Source of the DNA: Variovorax sp. PAMC26660
GTDB lineage: Bacteria > Pseudomonadota > Gammaproteobacteria > Burkholderiales > Burkholderiaceae_C
NCBI RefSeq assembly: GCF_014302995.1
Contig: NZ_CP060295.1
Span: forward strand, 5,509,501-5,573,500
Length of the DNA: 64,000 bases
Direction of reading: 5' to 3'
The notes below the pieces were generated by a model that saw only the letters and a list, made by a program, of their open reading frames with translations, was not told the DNA's origin and ran no database searches. Positions 34,147 through 42,553 of the stretch are shown here, piece after piece (the first letter of the stretch is position 1; every line of letters begins with the position of its first letter). The translations under genes and the position numbers were made by a program.

Positions 34147-36126
34147 CTACTGGGTCAGATGGCGCACGAGACCCGAGAGCCCCGACGCCGCGATCAGCAC
34201 GATGAGAAAACGCATCCAGCCCGACTTGCGCTGGATCCAGTTGCCGATGACGATGGCGCCCACCGGCAGCAACACAACCAGGCTGCGACTGGTGAGAAGC
34301 GACATCACCACATAGGCGCTTTGCAGCATCAGGCTGACCGTGAGGACGAACTGCGATTCGAGGCGTTTGGGCGCTTCGGGCGTGGGTGCTTCAGGTGATG
34401 AAGGCGCGACGGCGGGTGCTGCGGCTGCGCGCGGAACAGGCGCAGAAGCCGCGGTAGCAGCGGCTGCCTTGGCCGCAGCCTCTGCCCGCTCTGCATCGCG
34501 CTTCGCCTTCTTCTCTGCGGCCAACTGCTCGGCAGTCTTCTCCAGCACCGGCGCGGAGGCTTGCGCCGGTTGCCACCACGCGGGCCAGGGTGCCTGGCCC
34601 GCAGCAGACTGTTTGCGGAATTGATCTGGGGCCACTTGCCGTTGCGGCTGCTGCGATGCCACGGGGGAAGCGGGGGCAATGGGCGTCGTCATGGCGCTGC
34701 CCTTGTGCTTCGCCGCCAGCGCGCGAACACGCTGCAGGTAAGGCGCGCCGCGCGCCGCGTCCGTCATCGCGATGAAGTTGGCATAGCCACGCAGCGCGCC
34801 GATCACATCGACGTTGCCGTTCCATTGCAGGCCCTGTGGCCCCTGGCGCTCAGCCAGATGCAGCACCGCACGAAAACGCCGCAGCGTGTCGCGGTCAAGC
34901 GATAGCTTGTCGTTGACGACGATGCCGGTCACATGTTGCTGCTGGTGCTTGCGCATCACCTGCTGCTTGTCGGGGTGCACCGTGAGGCCTTCGCTCGCCA
35001 CGATCTGCTTCACGCGCCACAGCAGCTTGCCGGTGTCGCGGCTGTGTTGCGAGTCGGCCGAAAAGCTCAGGTCATCCGCATAGCGCGTGTAGCGAAAACC
35101 CAGCTTGGCCGCGCTCGCGGCAAGCCGCGCATCGAGCCGGCGGCACAGCAGGTTGGTCAGCATCGGGCTGGTGGGTGCGCCTTGCGGCAGCACGCGCTCG
35201 CCCCGGGCGACGAAGTAGCGCCGGCCGTCGAGCTGCACTTCGTCGGTCGGTGCCTCGGTGCAGACCAGCGCCAGCAGGCTTGCGACCTGCGACGAATAGC
35301 CGAGCTGGCGGAACACGCCGCGCACGCGGCGCATGCCGATGGAGGGAAAGAAGTCTTTCAGGTCGAGGTTGATCACCACGTCCTGCCCCACGTGCGGCAC
35401 CGCATTCGTGAGGATCGAGCGGCCCGGCAGGAAGCCGTGCACCGCCTCGTGCACCGGCATCTTCGCCAGGATGTTGTCGAGCACCCAGTACTGCGCGCGC
35501 TTCAGGCGTGGCATGGGCGCCGAGATGTGGCGCTCGCCGCCGCTCTTCTTGGCAATGGTGAAGCGCTGGTAGTGGCTCACGTTCGCCACCTCGCGGTGCC
35601 AGGCCAGGAAGCGCAGTTCGCCCAGGTCGATGCCCATTGCGCCGGCGAGATCGCCCGCGTGGTTCAGCGCGGGCAGGGCATTGCGGGCCAGCGCCTGGCT
35701 GTCGCTCTGCGCTTCGTTCAGGCCACCAGAGACGCCATCGCCCACGTAGAGCAGTTCGCGCTGGTGCCGTTCATGCCACGCGAGGGCGCGGGCATGGCGG
35801 CCTTGCGCGAGGCGCTGGCGGGTTTCCTCGCGGCGTTCGCGGGCCTTGGCCATGCGCTCCTTGCGCATCATCTTCAGGGCCTTGTCGCGGTCGGAGATGC
35901 CGCGCAGTTCTTCGCCGAGCTTGCCCAGTGCCGTCTGCAGTTCGCTTTCGCGGCGGATGAGTTGCGACTCGACCGTGGGCTGCGCCGCGTCCTGCGGCCA
36001 GAAGCCCAGGCGCTGCATTTCCTCGAGGATGACTTCCTGCTTGGAACTGCCGCGCAGGCGCTCGTAGAGCTGCTCGCGTGTCAGCGCCGAATCGGGAACG
36101 GAAGATGAAGAGGCGGGAGGCTGCAT
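34147..36126 (-). CDS. Retron reverse transcriptase with C-terminal membrane anchor
   Basis: The protein has 659 residues from ATG 36126; a longer open frame to 36294 would run through the msd hairpin. A helical N-terminal part (1-185) precedes the RT domain (about 186-475). Retron hallmarks are present: NAVPH (241-245, the NAxxH motif), catalytic Asp255 in NLDLKDFFPS, PQGAPTSP (314-321), YADD (349-352) and VTG (399-401). A Pro/Gln-rich linker and Lys/Ala coil (about 485-590) lead to two or three membrane helices (about 593-655), an unusual addition. It is the last gene of an operon after the ARM and SWIM genes and lies 44 bases after the msr-msd a2 repeat. Confidence 0.95.
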   Translation of the reverse strand: MQPPASSSSVPDSALTREQLYERLRGSSKQEVILEEMQRLGFWPQDAAQPTVESQLIRRESELQTALGKLGEELRGISDRDKALKMMRKERMAKARERREETRQRLAQGRHARALAWHERHQRELLYVGDGVSGGLNEAQSDSQALARNALPALNHAGDLAGAMGIDLGELRFLAWHREVANVSHYQRFTIAKKSGGERHISAPMPRLKRAQYWVLDNILAKMPVHEAVHGFLPGRSILTNAVPHVGQDVVINLDLKDFFPSIGMRRVRGVFRQLGYSSQVASLLALVCTEAPTDEVQLDGRRYFVARGERVLPQGAPTSPMLTNLLCRRLDARLAASAAKLGFRYTRYADDLSFSADSQHSRDTGKLLWRVKQIVASEGLTVHPDKQQVMRKHQQQHVTGIVVNDKLSLDRDTLRRFRAVLHLAERQGPQGLQWNGNVDVIGALRGYANFIAMTDAARGAPYLQRVRALAAKHKGSAMTTPIAPASPVASQQPQRQVAPDQFRKQSAAGQAPWPAWWQPAQASAPVLEKTAEQLAAEKKAKRDAERAEAAAKAAAATAASAPVPRAAAAPAVAPSSPEAPTPEAPKRLESQFVLTVSLMLQSAYVVMSLLTSRSLVVLLPVGAIVIGNWIQRKSGWMRFLIVLIAASGLSGLVRHLTQ

Positions 36127-36170
36127 GGTCTTGGCGTGACGCCATCGGCCGATGCACTGCTGAAGAAAAA

Positions 36171-36397
36171 TTGCGAACGGGGCGGGAATCTCGTCGAAGA
36201 GCCTCGGGACTGGAGGGCTCCACTCGACGCCGTAGGTGCACGGTGGCGCCGATGAGCTTCGAGGAAGCCGCACTGTCATCGCGCCACCGTGCACCTACGG
36301 CACAGTGAAGAGACGTCCAGTGACGCTTGGGAAGTGCTGTGTGCGAGGGTGGCGATACGCCACCCGGATTGCAAGAGCCTTCCCGCTCCGTTCGCAA
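36171..36397 (-). ncRNA. Retron msr-msd non-coding RNA
   Basis: Read on the minus strand, a1 (36397 down to 36380) and a2 (36188 down to 36171) are 18-nt inverted repeats matching at 17 positions. Next to a1 in the msr part is a hairpin GGGTGGCG-TAT-CGCCACCC (36365-36347) and a weaker CACAG/CTGTG stem-loop (36341-36301). The msd is a long hairpin with a perfect 21-bp stem (36281-36301 with 36229-36249) and a 31-nt top. It begins 11 bases after the SWIM gene stop and ends 44 bases before the RT start. Exact ends and the branching G were not determined. Confidence 0.88.
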
Positions 36398-36408
36398 AAA
36401 GCAGTGTA

Positions 36409-38118
36409 TCAGTCGATGCGTGCGGTCCTTTCCGGATCGGTCGTCTTGGTGGGAATGTTCGAGAGCGCAGCGGTCAGCGCCGGCGCGGCCGACAGGCGCA
36501 GCGCGAGCATGTGCTCGCACGGCCCTTGCCGCATGTGGTGGCGAAAGAAGTGCTCGCACTGGCAGTCGCCGTTGTCGACGCGATGCTCGGCATTGAGTTG
36601 CAGGCTCACCAGGTACTCGCGCTGGCCGGTGGCGCCCTTGCACTTGCCGCTCAGCGTCAGGGCGCCGTCGGGCCGCGTCTGCGTCTTCACGTTGTTGACG
36701 CGGCCTGCCTTCACCAGCTCGGCCGCGGCTTCTTCCTGCGGGCTTGAATAGCGCAGCTTGTCCATGGGCAGCGGCTCGCGGCTCAGCTCGCGCAACCGCC
36801 ACACGCCGTGTGCCAGGTCGTACACCACGCGGCCGGCCTGCACGTAGCTGCCGAGTGCCGCGTCCACGGTGAGGTTCGACAGGCCGGTGGCCGCCGCCAG
36901 CTCGGCGGTGGTGGCGCGCCAGCGTTCGCCAAGCGCTGCGAACACGCGCAGCAGGCTGTCCTGGTCGACCGTGTGGCGTGGCTGCAGCAGCTCGAAGTGG
37001 CCGTTGCTCGCCCAGTCGTTGGCGGTCCAGCCCGACAGGCCGAGCGTGAACTCCATGCCCGGCAATTGCGCAACCCAGAAGCTGGGCATGCCGGTGCCCA
37101 GCAGGTGCACCGTGAAGCCCTGCGCCACCGGCACGAGCCGCTCCAGTTGCAGCAGGCGGCGCCGGCCCCAGACGCGGATGTCGATGTCCGACGTGGCGCT
37201 GTGCGTCGAGCGAGGGCACACCAGCTCATGGCCCCAGGGCTCGAACAGGATGCGCACCGGCTGCCCCGGCCGCAGGATGAAGCGCAGCGAGCGCGGCCCC
37301 ACGCGTTCCTTGCGACGGCGCAGCACGAGGCAGATGTTGTGGATGTCCATCGGGTGCAATTGCAGCCGCTGCGCCGGCAGCAGCATCGCGCTGCTGACCT
37401 GCAGGAAGCCGCGCACCCAGCTGTCGGGCACATCGATCTTCGGCTCGTGAAAGGCCGGGTCGTTGCCGCTCTGCACCTGGAAGCCACCGGGGTCGATGGC
37501 CAGTCGCGTGGACTTGTAGTCGCGGATCTTCTGGAACTCGTCGTACAGCGATTCGGAATAGTCGACGTTGGTGGTGCCGAAGGCGTGGTCGCTCACGCGG
37601 TCGAAGATTTCGTGGCTGCACGAGAACATGCCGTAGCTCGACTCGTCCTGGCTGAAGCACTCGAAGAACACGCGGTCGGGGTGCACCGTGATCACCGGGT
37701 CGAGCACGTACCAGGCTTCGCGGTTGACCTTGTAGATGTGGTCGAAGTAGCGCTTCTGCGCGCCCATGAAGGGCTTCAGCACTTCCTGCTTGCGCTTGCG
37801 CAGGTCGTCCAGCTCGGTGCGGATCGGCGCCATCTGCGCCTTCAGCTCGTCGCTGCGCGCCATGTACTGCGCGAGCAGATCGTTTTCCTGTCCGGCCAGC
37901 CACTCGAGGTACGCGCTCTTGTCGCGCGGCTGGAAGCGCAGGTCGCCCACCACCACGTCGTGCAGCGCGGACATGCCTTCGCGAAACGGCAGGTGCCGAT
38001 TGACCTCGGCCACGAAATGAACCGGTGCGCGCAGCGTGTCGGGCGCGAACTGCAGCGCCGTGCTGTTGGCCGTGTGCTGCACACCCGAGTGACCGAAATA
38101 GCGGTACTGGAACCTCAT
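36409..38118 (-). CDS. Winged-helix and SWIM zinc-finger protein of the retron operon
   Basis: The protein has 569 residues; ATG 38118 overlaps the stop of the ARM gene by 4 bp. The first 380 residues are a large domain I do not recognise, with a charged helix near 75-105 (MAPIRTELDDLRKRKQEVLKP). A winged-helix-like segment spans about 384-445 (RATTAELAAATGLSNLTVDAAL ... AGRVVYDLAHGVWRL). A SWIM zinc finger is Cys519-x-Cys521 ... Cys534-x-His536 (CQCEHFFRHHMRQGPCEH). SWIM fingers bind DNA or protein partners. This matches the WH-SWIM component of type XIII retrons and probably acts as effector or adaptor. Confidence 0.88.
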   Translation of the reverse strand: MRFQYRYFGHSGVQHTANSTALQFAPDTLRAPVHFVAEVNRHLPFREGMSALHDVVVGDLRFQPRDKSAYLEWLAGQENDLLAQYMARSDELKAQMAPIRTELDDLRKRKQEVLKPFMGAQKRYFDHIYKVNREAWYVLDPVITVHPDRVFFECFSQDESSYGMFSCSHEIFDRVSDHAFGTTNVDYSESLYDEFQKIRDYKSTRLAIDPGGFQVQSGNDPAFHEPKIDVPDSWVRGFLQVSSAMLLPAQRLQLHPMDIHNICLVLRRRKERVGPRSLRFILRPGQPVRILFEPWGHELVCPRSTHSATSDIDIRVWGRRRLLQLERLVPVAQGFTVHLLGTGMPSFWVAQLPGMEFTLGLSGWTANDWASNGHFELLQPRHTVDQDSLLRVFAALGERWRATTAELAAATGLSNLTVDAALGSYVQAGRVVYDLAHGVWRLRELSREPLPMDKLRYSSPQEEAAAELVKAGRVNNVKTQTRPDGALTLSGKCKGATGQREYLVSLQLNAEHRVDNGDCQCEHFFRHHMRQGPCEHMLALRLSAAPALTAALSNIPTKTTDPERTARID

Positions 38119-41100
38119 GCGGCGGGTCCTCCCGACGACAAGGTGGGCATGGCAGGCAAGGCGCGGCGTGGCGTGACGCTGCGCACGGGTGCGGTCTGCA
38201 AGGGGTTGTCGAGTGCGGGAAACAGCGCCTGGATGCTGCGCAGCCCGGCCACGTACTGGGCACGTTCGGTGATGGCGCCCGTCACGGCCTGCCGGGCGAA
38301 CACGCGCGCGACGATGCGTGCGATGTCTTCGGAGTGCGCTGCCTGCGCGGCCAGGAACTGCATGACCCGCGCCTTCGCCAGACGGCCACGGTTGGCCTGC
38401 GACAGCACGCTGAGAAAGTAGGGCTCCAGCCGCGCCAGCACATCGGCCTTCTGGCTCGCCGCCGAGGCCAGCCAGTTGGTGACGAACAACTGCATGCCGG
38501 GGGAAGGGTGCTGGCTCAGTTGCAGCATGTAGGTGGTGACATCGGTCACGTCGAAATGGGTGGTGAGCAGTTCGCGGCCCAGGCGCTGGGCGCCTGCGTC
38601 CTTGTGGTCGCACAGGCGCACCAGCAGCGGCGGCGTCCATTCAGTGGCGCTGCCGTGCGCGCCGAACCAGGTGCGGGCCCATTCGCGTGCATCGTCCCAG
38701 CGGCTGTCGAAGATGCGCAGCGCGTCGTCGAGCTGGGCCAGCGTGCGTTGCGGATGGGCGGCCAGTTGGTCCATGGCCCAGCGGCGCGCAGTGGCGGCGT
38801 CGACCAGGCCGAGGCTCGCGGTCTGCAACACGTCGAAGCTGTCGGGCGCCTGCTGCGGCAGCAGCCAACTGCCCAGCCGCTGCGCGCCCTTGCTGCGCGC
38901 TTCCAGCAGCCGCAGCGTGACGGCAGGCTCGCCGGCGCGCGTGTGCTCGGCCAGCGGGCCGCAGAGCCATTGCAGCAGGAAGTCGAAAACGCCTTCCGCC
39001 GATTCGGCGCGGAACAGCTCGTCGCGCAGCAGCGGCATCAGCGCGGCGCCAAAGGCCGGATGCTGCGGCAGCAACTGCGCGAGCTTGGGCGCCACGGCGT
39101 TGCGCACGCTCGGCATCGGGCTGCTGCAGAAGGCTGCAAACAGCTCGGGCTGGCTGACCAGCGTGGCGTCGGGCAGGGCAGTGAAAAGGCGCACACCGGC
39201 GCCGCGCAGGCGCGCGTCGTCGGACTGAAGCAGCCGCGTGAGCACTTCCAGCGGCAAGCCTTGCACTGAGGCCGGATGCAGCAACAGCCATTCGGCGGCC
39301 GTGGCCACCACGTCGGCGCTGGCATGGTCGAACAGCGCGAGCAGCTCCGGCAGCGGAGCCTTGGCCGCGGCGTTGCGCAGCAGGCCCTGCAGCGCCCATT
39401 GCAGGTTCTCGCAGATCGCGCCGAGTTCGGGTTGCTCGGCATCGCAGGCCGACAGCCACGCCAACAGTTCGACGCACAGCGCGTCGAGCGCCGAGAGGTT
39501 CGGCGCGGCGGCCTGCAGCAACAGGCGCGACGCGCGGCGCACTTCGGCATCGGCAGATGTCAGCAGCATCCGCAGCAGTTCGACCTGCTGGCTGTACAGG
39601 CCCGGGTCCTGCGCGATGCATTCGAGTGCGTAGGTGCGCGCTTCGGCCAGCGGCGAGCCCAGCAGCGCGGGCAGCCAGGGCAGGGCAGGCGTGCCGGCCG
39701 CGATGCGCTGGCGCGCGATGGCGAGCGCGAAGCGTGCGGTGTCGGTCCAGGGGCTGGCCAGCAGATGCCAGACCGTGGGCGTTTCGAGTGCTTCGCAGAA
39801 GGGCTTGTTGTCTTGCAGCGCAAGTGCGGCGAAGGCGTGCACCGCCGCGCAGCGGCCTTGTTGCATCAGTTGCAGCAGGGCTTGTGGGTGGCGGTCCCAG
39901 CGCTCGGGCCAGGCTTCGGTGCGGCGGGTGCGCTGCTCGGGCAGCGGTGTGCTGCGGCGCCACTGAAGGCCATCGCGCTGGGCTTCCCATTCGTCGTCGT
40001 GGCGGTGCAGCAGTTGCATCAGCATCAGCCAGCGGCTGTAGGGGCCGGTGTACCAACTGCGGGGTTCATCGGTCCAGCGCGATTCGCGTTGCTGGCCGGG
40101 CGTGCCGGCGTCGGCATCATCGGCGGCGAGCAGCACGCCCATCGCCAGCTTCAGCCAGTCGGGTTCGTCGGCCGCGCCGGTCAGCGCCAGCCGGCGCAGG
40201 TTGCGCCAGGTGCGGCGGCGAAGGTAGTCGCGCGTGCGATGGCTGTAGGCGAGCCGGCTGTCGGGGCGCACGATTTCTTTGGCGATCTCCACATAGCGGC
40301 CGTTGGCCAGTGCCCATCGGCCGCCGGAGCGGAACGCGGCGCGTTGTGTTTCGAGGCGCTGGTGCAGCAGGCCCAGCAGCGTGTAGTCGCCGGCGAACTC
40401 CGCGCTCTTGTAGAGCCGGCGCCATGCGCGGAAGCTGCGCGCGGCCAGCGGCAGGGTGCGGGAGATTTCAAGCACGGCGGTGCGTGCCGGCCCATTTGCG
40501 GTGGAGCCTTCGAGCAGCGACAGCTCGAACAACTGTTCGATCCAGTTGTCGTACTTCAATCCGTTCCAGTGCGCGGGGTCCGCCAGCAACTGCTGGACCA
40601 GCGGCAGGGCCTGTTCGGCCGGTGCCGCCTGCAAACCGGCCCATGCGCGGCGCAACGAGGCAGGCCAGTCGTCGACGATGCGGGCAGTTTCTGTCGCGCG
40701 TTGTTCTTCGGGCCAGAGATTCAGCGCCGCCCAGCGCGCCGCACGTTCAACCATCGGCGTGCGCGCGCGTTGCGAGAGTTCGCGCATCGCCTCGAAGGCG
40801 CCGCCATCGCCGCAGCGGCCGATGGCCCATGCGATGCAGTAGTCGAGCAGCGGCTCGCCGGTCTCGATGTATTCGATGAGGCGGGGCACGGCGTCAGCCA
40901 GCCGGCGCTCGCCGATGCGCCACACCACGCGGCTCTGGCGTACGGGGGGCAACACGCGCCACGCGTCGGGATGGATGCTGGCCAGCAACACCGCATCGCC
41001 CGGATGCGCGGATGCGGAGACGGCCGGTATGGGAGCGTCGGCAAGTACGCTGCCTTCGATGACGTAGCTCTGCGCGATCTGCGCCGCCACGGCCTGCTCG

Positions 41101-41303
41101 AACGCGGCGTCGGCGGCCTCCAGCGGCAGTGGTGACGGCGTGTAGACCATTTCCTTCCACTGCAGGCCATCGCGGCTCGTGCTCACGTGCACCACGTGGC
41201 CCGGCGCTTCCGGGAGGGCGAACAGTTCCACGGTGCTGAAGCCGATGGGGCCTTGCGCGCCCGGCTTCGTGCGGATCAATTTCTCGGAGCGAATGCGCTT
41301 CAC
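38115..41303 (-). CDS. Large ARM/HEAT-like alpha-solenoid protein of the retron operon
   Basis: The protein has 1062 residues, starting at a GTG (41301-41303) with GGGAGG eight bases upstream. Almost all of it is predicted alpha-helical with repeated helix pairs typical of HEAT/ARM solenoids, for example AEARTYALECIAQDPGLYSQQVELLRMLL, SADAEVRRASRLLLQAAAP and ASADVVATAAEWLLLHP. The N-terminal 100 residues are different and partly beta. It has no enzymatic motif, signal peptide or membrane helix. As the first gene of the ARM, WH-SWIM, msr-msd, RT operon it fits the ARM component of type XIII retrons, perhaps a sensor or scaffold. Confidence 0.85.
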   Translation of the reverse strand: MKRIRSEKLIRTKPGAQGPIGFSTVELFALPEAPGHVVHVSTSRDGLQWKEMVYTPSPLPLEAADAAFEQAVAAQIAQSYVIEGSVLADAPIPAVSASAHPGDAVLLASIHPDAWRVLPPVRQSRVVWRIGERRLADAVPRLIEYIETGEPLLDYCIAWAIGRCGDGGAFEAMRELSQRARTPMVERAARWAALNLWPEEQRATETARIVDDWPASLRRAWAGLQAAPAEQALPLVQQLLADPAHWNGLKYDNWIEQLFELSLLEGSTANGPARTAVLEISRTLPLAARSFRAWRRLYKSAEFAGDYTLLGLLHQRLETQRAAFRSGGRWALANGRYVEIAKEIVRPDSRLAYSHRTRDYLRRRTWRNLRRLALTGAADEPDWLKLAMGVLLAADDADAGTPGQQRESRWTDEPRSWYTGPYSRWLMLMQLLHRHDDEWEAQRDGLQWRRSTPLPEQRTRRTEAWPERWDRHPQALLQLMQQGRCAAVHAFAALALQDNKPFCEALETPTVWHLLASPWTDTARFALAIARQRIAAGTPALPWLPALLGSPLAEARTYALECIAQDPGLYSQQVELLRMLLTSADAEVRRASRLLLQAAAPNLSALDALCVELLAWLSACDAEQPELGAICENLQWALQGLLRNAAAKAPLPELLALFDHASADVVATAAEWLLLHPASVQGLPLEVLTRLLQSDDARLRGAGVRLFTALPDATLVSQPELFAAFCSSPMPSVRNAVAPKLAQLLPQHPAFGAALMPLLRDELFRAESAEGVFDFLLQWLCGPLAEHTRAGEPAVTLRLLEARSKGAQRLGSWLLPQQAPDSFDVLQTASLGLVDAATARRWAMDQLAAHPQRTLAQLDDALRIFDSRWDDAREWARTWFGAHGSATEWTPPLLVRLCDHKDAGAQRLGRELLTTHFDVTDVTTYMLQLSQHPSPGMQLFVTNWLASAASQKADVLARLEPYFLSVLSQANRGRLAKARVMQFLAAQAAHSEDIARIVARVFARQAVTGAITERAQYVAGLRSIQALFPALDNPLQTAPVRSVTPRRALPAMPTLSSGGPAA

Positions 41304-41437
41304 GCGGAGGCCTCCCTGCCTTCGGTTGGATCTTGTTCGTGCTTGTTGTCGCTGCGCATCTTAGCGGGCGCGTGCGTCAACCGGGCGTGTGTAGCATCGC
41401 GGCCTGCAGGCAGATCCGCAATCAAGCAGACACCACC

Positions 41438-42547
41438 ATGGCGACCACGGAACATCTTCCCCAATCGAGCTTTCTCTACTTCACGGGCCAGGGCTCGGAC
41501 AAGGTCTACCAGGTGCATCTGCGCCCCAGGGACGACGGCTGGGTTGTCGACTACGGCAACGGCCGCCGTGGCGGCACGCTCGCCACGGGCACCAAGACCA
41601 GCAGCCCCGTTTCCTTCGAGGCCGCGCTGAAGATCTATGAAAAGGTTGTGAAGGAAAAGACCACTAAAGGCTACACGCCAGACCCATCAGGCGCGCTCTA
41701 CACCGCCACCGATCTGGCCGGCCGCATGAGTGGCGAGCTGCCGCAACTGCCCACGCTGATCCTTGAAGAGCAGGCCGCGCGTTACTTCGACGATGCGGCT
41801 TGGGGCCTTCAGGAAAAGGCCGATGGCGAAAACCGCATCCTGCTGATCGAAGGCGAGACGGTGCGCGGCACCAACCGGCGCGGCTTGTTCGTCGACATTC
41901 CGCAGGCGTGGGTCGGCACATCCGATGCGCCGGCGGGCCGCACCGTGATTCCGGGCGAGCACGTGGGCGATGTCTTCAAGGCCTTCGACCTGCTCGAACT
42001 TGGCGGGCAGGACCTGCGTGCCGCACCTTTCATCGAGCGCTTCGGGCACTTGCAGAAGATCGCCGGGCTCGTGCCGTGGATGGTGGTGCTCGACTTGGAA
42101 CTCACTGCCGAAGGCAAGCGCAATCGCGCCGCAGCACTGCTGGCCGCACACGGCGAAGGCTACGTGCTCAAGGCGCTGGCTGCACCGTTCAGCGCGGGGC
42201 GCAGCACCACCAGCCTGAAGTTCAAGTTCAACCAGAGCGCGACCTGCGAAGTGATCCGCGTCAACGCGCAGCGCTCGGTGGCCGTGGGCCTGCGCGACGA
42301 AGCCGGTGCGATGGTCGACCTGGGCAATGTCACCGTGCCGCCCAACGAAGCGCTGCCGCCGGTGGGCACGCTGGTCGAGGTGCGCTACCTCTATCGCTAT
42401 GCGGGCGGCAAGTTCGAACAGCCGGTCTACAAGGGCCAGCGGCCCGACATGACATCGGCGGATGCCGTGCTCTCGCAGGTCACGCGCATCAAGGACCGGA
42501 GCGCGACGATGGGTGAAGCGGGCGAAACAGAAGACGACGGGGCCTGA
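41438..42547 (+). CDS. WGR-domain protein fused to an ATP-dependent DNA-ligase-like domain
   Basis: The protein has 369 residues. The N-terminal WGR domain (about 10-80) has WVVDYGNGRRGGTLATGTKT and FEAALKIYEKVVKEKTTKGYTPD. The nucleotidyltransferase domain follows, with the ligase motif Lys127-Ala-Asp-Gly in LQEKADGENRILL, motif EGYVLKA near 248 and the closing lysine motif SLKFKFN. An OB-like end follows. It is divergent from the retron ARM gene with 134 bp between. WGR domains bind nucleic-acid ends in PARPs, so a DNA-end or RNA-end repair or ligation role is plausible. Its link with the retron is only positional. Confidence 0.82.
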   Translation: MATTEHLPQSSFLYFTGQGSDKVYQVHLRPRDDGWVVDYGNGRRGGTLATGTKTSSPVSFEAALKIYEKVVKEKTTKGYTPDPSGALYTATDLAGRMSGELPQLPTLILEEQAARYFDDAAWGLQEKADGENRILLIEGETVRGTNRRGLFVDIPQAWVGTSDAPAGRTVIPGEHVGDVFKAFDLLELGGQDLRAAPFIERFGHLQKIAGLVPWMVVLDLELTAEGKRNRAAALLAAHGEGYVLKALAAPFSAGRSTTSLKFKFNQSATCEVIRVNAQRSVAVGLRDEAGAMVDLGNVTVPPNEALPPVGTLVEVRYLYRYAGGKFEQPVYKGQRPDMTSADAVLSQVTRIKDRSATMGEAGETEDDGA

Positions 42548-42553
42548 AGCCCG

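Noticed and set aside
34147..36126. Group II intron or diversity-generating RT
   Set aside because: No maturase/HNH domain, no intron RNA domains, no variable-repeat target; NAxxH, VTG and the a1/a2 RNA point to a retron.
34127..36294. RT start at 36294
   Set aside because: This would translate the msd hairpin and a2 repeat; the ATG at 36126 lies just after the RNA.
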